Of a DNA stretch of 64,000 nt, positions 58,959-64,000 are shown piece after piece. The translations under genes were made by a program, and so were the position numbers. The notes beneath the pieces were generated by a model. It was not told where the DNA came from and did no database searches. It saw only the letters and a list, made by a program, of their open reading frames with translations. The DNA is taken from positions 1-64,000 of the forward strand of contig CAMYOU010000003.1 of assembly GCA_947283485.1 (NCBI GenBank). Reading direction: 5' to 3'. How positions within the stretch are numbered: position 1 is the stretch's first letter; each line of letters starts with the position of its first letter. The stretch is from an uncultured Peptostreptococcaceae bacterium (GTDB lineage: Bacteria > Bacillota > Clostridia > Tissierellales > Peptoniphilaceae).

Positions 58959-59465
58959 CTAAAGTTTCAAATTCATATAATCAACGTCGATCAGTTCACC
59001 ATCGATCTCATAATACCCTTCAAACGTTCCTATTTTTTGAAAGCCGAATTTTTCATACAGATGAATCGCCGATGCATTGTCACTTCGAACGCCCAAAGAA
59101 AGAATCTTCGCTTTTGCCTCTTCTCTTGCAAATTGAATCAGGTGCTCCATGAAAAAAGTGGCGATGCCTTGATTCCAATATTTTCTTTGCACACATAGGC
59201 CGATGCTGCCGCGATGGGCCATTCTCTTCATATTCGAAGTGGTATAATTTGCCGTCCCGACAATCTTCCCGTCCACTTCTGCGACCAGCAACAGTTGGTG
59301 TTTGCTTTTTAATAAATTTTCCAAAATGATTTTTTCCTGCTCGACGGTATAGCGAAACCCTTCTTCTCCATAACTCATATTGTCGGTTTCCCCTCCGCAG
59401 ATTTTTGTATGGAGTAGAATTTGTTCTGCGTCACTGGGAACTGCTTCTCGGATCGTAAATTCCAT
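58959..59465 (-). CDS. GNAT family N-acetyltransferase
   Basis: The 168-residue protein has a full GNAT domain: IREAVPSDAEQILLH, GTANYTTSNMKRMAHRGSIG, GLCVQRKYWNQGIATFFMEHL with the acetyl-CoA loop RKYWNQGIA, and SDNASAIHLYEKFGFQKIG. This resembles the phosphinothricin/RimI-like group. GGGGAGAG lies before ATG 59465. Substrate unknown. Confidence 0.87.
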   Translation of the reverse strand: MEFTIREAVPSDAEQILLHTKICGGETDNMSYGEEGFRYTVEQEKIILENLLKSKHQLLLVAEVDGKIVGTANYTTSNMKRMAHRGSIGLCVQRKYWNQGIATFFMEHLIQFAREEAKAKILSLGVRSDNASAIHLYEKFGFQKIGTFEGYYEIDGELIDVDYMNLKL

Positions 59466-59530
59466 GTTCTCTCCCCTTTCCGTTTCCTTGTTCCTGATGA
59501 TGCCATGGCTCACGGGGGCAACAGGCAAGG

Positions 59531-60007
59531 CTATTTCGATTCGCCCAAGTATTTGATGTAGATTTGGCAAGGATTCGCTTCGCTCCACAAAGTAGAAAAG
59601 ACTTCCAGTTCTTTGTACCCCATGGATCGATAAAAACGGTTCGTGATGTCGTATTCTTCATAATATCCCGATTGCACGGTCTTCACCTGTGAGTAGGTGT
59701 AACCGAGTTTTCTTGCGAGCTTTTCATACGCCTCATGGAGTTTCGTTCCCGCGCCTTGTCGATGAAATTTCTTTTTCATGCCCATTACAAAAATCTCCGC
59801 GCAGTCCGCACTCGTCGCATGAAGAACGATGAATCCTGCAAGCGCATCCTTGGCAAATGCTGCCAAGAAGGGCATTTTTTGCGATTCCAGAATATACTCC
59901 TCCGTGCTTTCCGGTAGTCCGAACCATTCCGGCAGGTCATAGAGAACTTCTTTTGCTATGCTTCCTTTTTCCTCGGGATCGTGGATTTCTTTGACTGCAA
60001 ATTTCAT
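59531..60007 (-). CDS. GNAT family N-acetyltransferase
   Basis: The 158-residue protein has AGFIVLHATSADCAEIFVMG, KKKFHRQGAGTKLHEAYEKL (acetyl-CoA loop RQGAGT) and ITNRFYRSMGYKELEVF. The N-terminal YDLPEWFGLPESTEEYILES is typical of a GNAT subgroup common in Clostridia. ATG 60007 has GGAGG upstream. Substrate unknown. Confidence 0.87.
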   Translation of the reverse strand: MKFAVKEIHDPEEKGSIAKEVLYDLPEWFGLPESTEEYILESQKMPFLAAFAKDALAGFIVLHATSADCAEIFVMGMKKKFHRQGAGTKLHEAYEKLARKLGYTYSQVKTVQSGYYEEYDITNRFYRSMGYKELEVFSTLWSEANPCQIYIKYLGESK

Positions 60008-60021
60008 TGGACCTCCATGTC

Positions 60022-60537
60022 TCATTCCTTATCCATCTGTTTTTGAAAATCCTCTTGCGTGAGTTTGAGATGAAGGATGCGGTGGGTCGTCCCCGCGTCG
60101 CGGAAACCGACGGCTTGGTGGATGCGGTAAGCGGCGTCGCGATCCCTTTCAAACTCATTGTGCAACGAAGGAATACCATCCACGCGGAACGCGCGATCTG
60201 CCAACAGGTATAATCCCTGCTTGCCGTATCCTTTCCCTCTTTCGGGCGCGGAGATCACAATGCCGATATCCCATCGACCTTGCGCCGAACGATGGTAGTT
60301 GACATCGCCGACAAAAGTGCCGTCGCTTTTGCGCTGCAGATACGCGTAAAATCGCTCGGGAGTTTTTGTGATCCAATGTTCTTGGATCTTCGCCCATTCC
60401 TCTCGCGGATGGGGAATGCAGCCGTCCGGCGGAAACCACGGTGCATTGTAGGACATGGTCTCCGGGTCCGACAACATTTTTACATAAAACCAACCGTCCT
60501 CCTCGTGAGGGATATAGAGTCGTAGATCGTTCGCCAT
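60022..60537 (-). CDS. GNAT family N-acetyltransferase (RimJ/RimL-like)
   Basis: The 171-residue protein follows the RimJ-type plan: EDGWFYVKMLSDPETMSYNA, FVGDVNYHRSAQGRWDIGIV, ERGKGYGKQGLYLLADRAF (acetyl-CoA loop RGKGYG) and AYRIHQAVGFRDAGTTHR. The ribosome binding site before ATG 60537 is weak. It lies 14 bases before the next GNAT gene, so both may share a transcript. Substrate unknown. Confidence 0.85.
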   Translation of the reverse strand: MANDLRLYIPHEEDGWFYVKMLSDPETMSYNAPWFPPDGCIPHPREEWAKIQEHWITKTPERFYAYLQRKSDGTFVGDVNYHRSAQGRWDIGIVISAPERGKGYGKQGLYLLADRAFRVDGIPSLHNEFERDRDAAYRIHQAVGFRDAGTTHRILHLKLTQEDFQKQMDKE

Positions 60538-60640
60538 TTCTTGTCCGTTCTTCCTTTCCTGTCGCGTATGTACTTCATGATACCATGGTGCGCGGGGCGT
60601 TGCCATCGGTCGCGCGTGTTTCCAAACAAAAATTTCCACA

Positions 60641-60674
60641 ATAAAAAACGAGCCAATCGTGGCTCGTTTTTTAT
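60641..60674. terminator. Terminator of the opp operon
   Basis: ACGAGCC and GGCTCGT pair around AATCGT with T-runs on both sides. Confidence 0.82.
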
Positions 60675-60687
60675 TGCAGTTCGAAAT

Positions 60688-61665
60688 TTATTTGCCGAGT
60701 GTTTCGCCGCGGGCGATGCGTGCACAGGCGACGAAATGTTCGGGTTCGATCTCGATGAGTTCGGGGGTGCCTTGGCGGCAGATGTCGCAGGCATAGTCAC
60801 AGCGTTTGACGAAGCGGCACTCGTCGGGCGGGTTCACGGGGGAGGTGATTTCGCCTCTTATAAGCTTCCGCTCGGGGCGATCTTTCCCGACGACGGGTAA
60901 GAGGATCGCGGAGAGGAGTGCCTGCGTGTAGGGGTGCGCGGGATTCTTAAAGAGGATGTCGGAGGGCGCTTTCTCGACCATCTGTCCGAGGTACATGACG
61001 GCGATGTCGTCGGAGAAATATTTGACGACGGAGAGGTCATGGGTGATGAAGAGATAGGTGAGTCCGAATTCCTTCTGGAGGCTCTTTAAGAGATTTAAGA
61101 TCTGCGCTTGGATGGAGACGTCGAGTGCGGAGACGGGTTCGTCGCAGACGATGAGTTTGGGTTCCATGGCGAGCGCGCGCGCAATGCCGATGCGTTGTCT
61201 CCTGCCGCCGTCGAGTTCGTGCGGGTAGACGTTCACGTACCTTTCAGCGAGTCCGACGATTTCCATGAGTTCGAGGGTTCGTTTCTCGATGGCGTCTTTC
61301 CCTCGTAGGAGTCGATGCTCGACGATGGGTTCACTGATGAGTTGCATGACGGTCTGCTTGGGGTCGAGCGAGGAGAAGGGGTCTTGGAAGATCATCTGCA
61401 TTTCCTGGCGGAGGCGGCGCATTTTGCGGCGCGAATACCCGGTGATGTCTTCTCCGTCGAAGATGATTTTGCCGTCGGTGGGTTCGAGGAGCTTGAGGAT
61501 CGCGCGTCCGGTGGTGGATTTGCCGCAACCGGATTCGCCGACGATGCCGAGGGTCTTTGCCGCTTCGACTTTGAAGCTGATGTCGTCGACGGCGTGGAGT
61601 GCTCCGGAGGGTGTCTGGAAGTATTTTTTGAGATTTTGGACTTCGAGTAAGACTTTATTTTCCAT
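60688..61665 (-). CDS. oppF: Oligopeptide ABC transporter ATPase (OppF/DppF family)
   Basis: The 325-residue protein has Walker A GESGCGKSTTGRAIL, Walker B LIVCDEPVSALDVSI and the C-terminal oligopeptide domain with cysteines (RFVKRCDYACDIC) that may hold an Fe-S cluster. The signature reads ELDGGRRQRIGIARAL instead of LSGGQ, so Ser is replaced by Asp and Gln by Arg. It pairs with OppD to drive peptide uptake. It overlaps oppD by 11 bases. Confidence 0.92.
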   Translation of the reverse strand: MENKVLLEVQNLKKYFQTPSGALHAVDDISFKVEAAKTLGIVGESGCGKSTTGRAILKLLEPTDGKIIFDGEDITGYSRRKMRRLRQEMQMIFQDPFSSLDPKQTVMQLISEPIVEHRLLRGKDAIEKRTLELMEIVGLAERYVNVYPHELDGGRRQRIGIARALAMEPKLIVCDEPVSALDVSIQAQILNLLKSLQKEFGLTYLFITHDLSVVKYFSDDIAVMYLGQMVEKAPSDILFKNPAHPYTQALLSAILLPVVGKDRPERKLIRGEITSPVNPPDECRFVKRCDYACDICRQGTPELIEIEPEHFVACARIARGETLGK

Positions 61666-62665
61666 CCGTTTGATTCCTCCTTATGCAAAAATCAGCTTCC
61701 TTATATCGCGTGCAGGCGACGCGATGATGTTCGCTCCCGACGGTGGGTGTAAGGGGCGGGATCGTCTCCTTGCATGCCTCGACGGCGTAGGGGCAACGGG
61801 GCGCAAACGCACAGCCGGGCGGGAGATTGGTGGGATCGGGCATGAGTCCCTTGATGGGGATGAGGTCTTCGCCGCGTTCCTTGAGATTGGGGAGGGAGTC
61901 GAAGAGTCCCTCGGTGTAGGGATGCATGGTGTGGTTGAAGATGTCGTCCGCGGTGCCGACTTCGATGATGCGTCCGGCGTACATGACGGCGACGTCTTCA
62001 CAGACTTCGGCGACGACGCCGAGGTCGTGGGTGATTAAGAGCATCGCCATGTCTTCGTTCGCGATGAGGTTTTTCATGAGTGCGAGGACTTGCGCCTGAA
62101 TGGTGACGTCGAGCGCGGTGGTGGGTTCGTCGGCGATGAGGAGTTTCGGACTGCAGGCGAGGGCAATCGCGATGACGACTCTCTGTTTCATGCCGCCGGA
62201 GAACTGATGCGGATAGTCGCCTGCTCGAGTGTCGGGGATGCCGACGAGGCGGAGCATCTCTTTCGCTTTCTCCAAGGCTTCCTCTTTCGTGACGTCTTCA
62301 TGGAGGGCGATGCTCTCGGCGATCTGGTCGCCGACGGTCATGACGGGGTTCAGCGCGGTCATGGGGTCTTGGAAGATCATGGCGACGTCGTTGCCGCGCA
62401 CTTTCTCGAGTTCTTCTTGCGAAAGTTTCAAAACATCGACGCCTTCGAGTTCGATCGTGCCTTCTTCGATGACGCCGGGGGGATTGGGGACGAGGTTTAA
62501 GATCGAGAGGGCGGTGGTGGTCTTCCCTGCGCCGGTCTCGCCTACGAGTCCCAGGGTGTGTTTTTTTTGAATCGTAAGGTCGATGCCGTTCACGGCGTGC
62601 ACATCGGCTTCTTCCGTCACATAGCGTACGACGAGATTCTTGATATCGAGTACATTATCCTGCAT
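61655..62665 (-). CDS. oppD: Oligopeptide ABC transporter ATPase (OppD/DppD family)
   Basis: The 336-residue protein has Walker A GETGAGKTTTALSIL, a normal signature QFSGGMKQRVVIAIALAC, Walker B LLIADEPTTALDVTI and the Cys-containing C-terminal region (FAPRCPYAVEACKE). With OppF it forms the ATPase pair, in which one site has the odd OppF signature. GGAGAG precedes ATG 62665. Confidence 0.93.
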   Translation of the reverse strand: MQDNVLDIKNLVVRYVTEEADVHAVNGIDLTIQKKHTLGLVGETGAGKTTTALSILNLVPNPPGVIEEGTIELEGVDVLKLSQEELEKVRGNDVAMIFQDPMTALNPVMTVGDQIAESIALHEDVTKEEALEKAKEMLRLVGIPDTRAGDYPHQFSGGMKQRVVIAIALACSPKLLIADEPTTALDVTIQAQVLALMKNLIANEDMAMLLITHDLGVVAEVCEDVAVMYAGRIIEVGTADDIFNHTMHPYTEGLFDSLPNLKERGEDLIPIKGLMPDPTNLPPGCAFAPRCPYAVEACKETIPPLTPTVGSEHHRVACTRYKEADFCIRRNQTDGK

Positions 62666-62676
62666 GGTTTCTCTCC

Positions 62677-63549
62677 TTATTTCTTCAGCTTCGGATCGAG
62701 TGCGTCACGCAGTCCGTCGCCCAAGAGGTTGAGGGCAAGGACGGTAAACATGATCGCGAGGCCCGGAATGACGCACATATAGCTTGCATTCCTGATATGT
62801 CCTCTGCCTGCGGATAGGAGTGCGCCCCATTCGGGTGCGGGGGCGGGGATGCCGATGCCGAGGAAGCTCAGGGACGATGCCGAGATGATGGTCGTACCGA
62901 TGAGGAGCGTGAGTTGCACGATGATCGGAGATAAGCAGTTCGGCAAAATGTGCTTCAATATAATCTTCCATGTCGGAAGTCCCATGCTGTATGAGGATTC
63001 CACGTATTCCTGATTGCGGATGGTCATGACGGAGGCTCTCACGATCCGCGAGAACGAGCTTGCGCACGAGAACGCGAGGGCGATCATGAGATTCACCGTA
63101 CTTCGTCCGAGGACGGAGACGATGACGACCGCGGTCATAATATTGGGGATCGAGTAGAAAATATCGACGCCACGCATGATGACGGAGTCGAGAACGCCGC
63201 CGTAAAAGCCCGCCAAAGAGCCTAAGATCGTCCCGACGACGAGACCGATGAGAACGGAGCCGACGCCGATGACAAGGGAGTATCTCGCGCCGTAGATGAC
63301 GCGCGCAAAGAGATCCCTTCCGACTTCATCCGTGCCGAACCAATGCGCGGCACTCGGCGGTTGGAGTCTCTCGGGCATGTTCATGCCGATGACTTGCGTG
63401 TCGTAGTCGAAGAGATAGGGGCTTAAAATCGCCGCCAAGACGAGAACGGCAAGAAAGACCATGCCGATGACGGCACCTTTGTTCTTGATGAGGCGTCTCC
63501 ACGTCTCTTGCATCATGGAGCGTCCTTTGATTGTCGTAGTAGTCTCCAT
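62677..63549 (-). CDS. oppC: Oligopeptide ABC transporter permease (OppC/DppC family)
   Basis: The 290-residue permease has an N-terminal helix after a polar start, the conserved HWFGTDEVGRDLFARVIYG segment of OppC proteins, and the EAA loop EYVESSYSMGLPTWKIILKH. AAGGATAAG precedes ATG 63549, 3 bases after oppB. It forms the channel with OppB. Confidence 0.93.
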   Translation of the reverse strand: METTTTIKGRSMMQETWRRLIKNKGAVIGMVFLAVLVLAAILSPYLFDYDTQVIGMNMPERLQPPSAAHWFGTDEVGRDLFARVIYGARYSLVIGVGSVLIGLVVGTILGSLAGFYGGVLDSVIMRGVDIFYSIPNIMTAVVIVSVLGRSTVNLMIALAFSCASSFSRIVRASVMTIRNQEYVESSYSMGLPTWKIILKHILPNCLSPIIVQLTLLIGTTIISASSLSFLGIGIPAPAPEWGALLSAGRGHIRNASYMCVIPGLAIMFTVLALNLLGDGLRDALDPKLKK

Positions 63550-63552
63550 CGC

Positions 63553-64000
63553 TTATCCTTTCTTGCTGTACTGCGCCTTGATGCGGGGATCAAAGAACGC
63601 GTAGATGAGGTCGACGACGAGATTGATGATGCACATAAAAATCGAGCACATGATGATCGATCCCGTAACCATGGGCGTGTCCCTCTTGGAAATCGACTCG
63701 TAGACGAGCCTGCCGATGCCGGGCCAGGAGAAGACGGTCTCCGCCAGCACCGAACCCGTGATGACGAGCGACATCTGAAGTCCAATCGCCGTGATGATGG
63801 GGATGAGGGCGTTCTTGAGTCCGTGTTTGTAGATGACCTGTTTCTCGGAGCAACCTTTGGCTCTCGCCGTGGTCATATAGTCCTGCCGAATGACGTCGAG
63901 CATCGAGGAACGCGTCGTGCGCGTGATAAGCGCGGCGAGTCCGAAGCCGACCGTCACGGCAGGCAAGATGAGACTCGAAAACCCCGTTTTCCCTCCCGAC
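63553..64000 (-). CDS. oppB: Oligopeptide ABC transporter permease (OppB/DppB family), partial
   Basis: The C-terminal 148 residues are in the window and the gene runs off the right edge. It has ARAKGCSEKQVIYKHGLKNA (EAA loop), LAETVFSWPGIGRLVYESI and DLIYAFFDPRIK at the end, all typical of DppB/OppB. The window edge lies in the segment SGGKTGFSSLILPAVT, where the frame continues without a stop. It precedes oppC by 3 bases. Confidence 0.92.
   Translation of the reverse strand, partial: SGGKTGFSSLILPAVTVGFGLAALITRTTRSSMLDVIRQDYMTTARAKGCSEKQVIYKHGLKNALIPIITAIGLQMSLVITGSVLAETVFSWPGIGRLVYESISKRDTPMVTGSIIMCSIFMCIINLVVDLIYAFFDPRIKAQYSKKG

Noticed and set aside
56750..60680. A defence island built from methylase relic, small protein and GNATs
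   Set aside because: The methylase is dead, no restriction, toxin or nuclease gene is present, and the small protein has no recognised partner, so a working system cannot be supported.

Overview
The window looks like chromosomal DNA of a low-copy, Gram-positive, probably anaerobic member of the Bacillota (Firmicutes), of Clostridia/Tissierellia type. The evidence is consensus GGAGG ribosome binding sites, lipobox lipoproteins without outer-membrane genes, two cyclic-di-AMP receptor genes, a tmk-darA-holB-ricT cluster in the Bacillus subtilis order, DUF951/MscS, PadR/DUF1700/DUF4097 and a CcpA-type cre site. Most genes are rich in G/C-ending codons. No genus can be named from the sequence. Genes are packed in operons with many 4-base ATGA overlaps, and short hairpin plus T-run terminators separate them.

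Layout. 1-1.4 kb: the tail of a membrane transporter, then a GntR/FCD regulator coupled to a GNAT acetyltransferase. 1.6-5.1 kb (minus): MscS channel, DUF951 protein and a multi-domain Fe-S/FAD oxidoreductase that ends in a lone formate-dehydrogenase-type 4Fe-4S domain. 5.3-8.6 kb: two convergent envelope-stress-like modules, DUF2089-DUF4097 (plus) and PadR-DUF1700-DUF4097 (minus). 8.7-15.2 kb: an AT-richer five-gene siderophore/heme-type iron uptake operon. It is bracketed by the intact padR locus and a decayed direct copy of that locus (15.42-15.60 kb). 15.7-17.4 kb: AT-rich lipoprotein and RhuM-family gene. 17.4-24.1 kb: operon for an SGNH hydrolase, DUF4358 lipoprotein, MBOAT acyltransferase and DHHW protein (surface polymer O-acylation type), continuing into recD2 and a comFC-like gene. 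24.3-29.5 kb: D,D-carboxypeptidase, tRNA-Arg(CCT), two small proteins, then a zinc operon (small membrane protein, znuA with a very long His-rich segment, znuC, znuB, lipoprotein).

29.6-33.7 kb: MATE exporter, tadA, an MFS sugar transporter and an EamA exporter. 33.9-41.3 kb: maltodextrin uptake and use (malE, small membrane protein, malF with a coiled-coil extension, malG, malK, malQ) under a strong promoter with a cre-like operator. 41.5-45.7 kb: an arginine/lysine-type decarboxylase, tmk, two darA-type genes, holB, ricT and a 27-residue mini-gene. 45.8-48.1 kb: membrane protein, glycosyltransferase and polysaccharide deacetylase. 48.3-56.7 kb: a divergent nucleoside module. One arm is rbsK plus a flavoprotein. 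The other is a BMP binding protein, ATPase, two permeases and two nucleoside hydrolases. A palindrome sits between the two arms. 56.7-60.6 kb: accessory stretch with a decayed adenine methylase (hsdM-like), four GNAT acetyltransferases, a small unknown protein and an SGNH hydrolase. 60.7-64 kb: oppF, oppD, oppC and part of oppB.

How the genes work together. The nucleoside module imports nucleosides, splits them to base and ribose, and phosphorylates the ribose. The mal operon imports maltodextrins and MalQ rearranges them. The zinc and iron operons supply metals. The speA-tmk-darA-holB-ricT block is the conserved housekeeping core. Accessory signs (relic genes, AT-rich patches, RhuM, GNAT cluster) concentrate at 8.6-17.4 kb and 56.7-60.5 kb. 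I did not find a clear-cut new defence or mobile system. The oddest items are the oxidoreductase domain build, the MalF extension, the darA duplication in place of yaaR, and the iron operon inserted between padR-locus copies.
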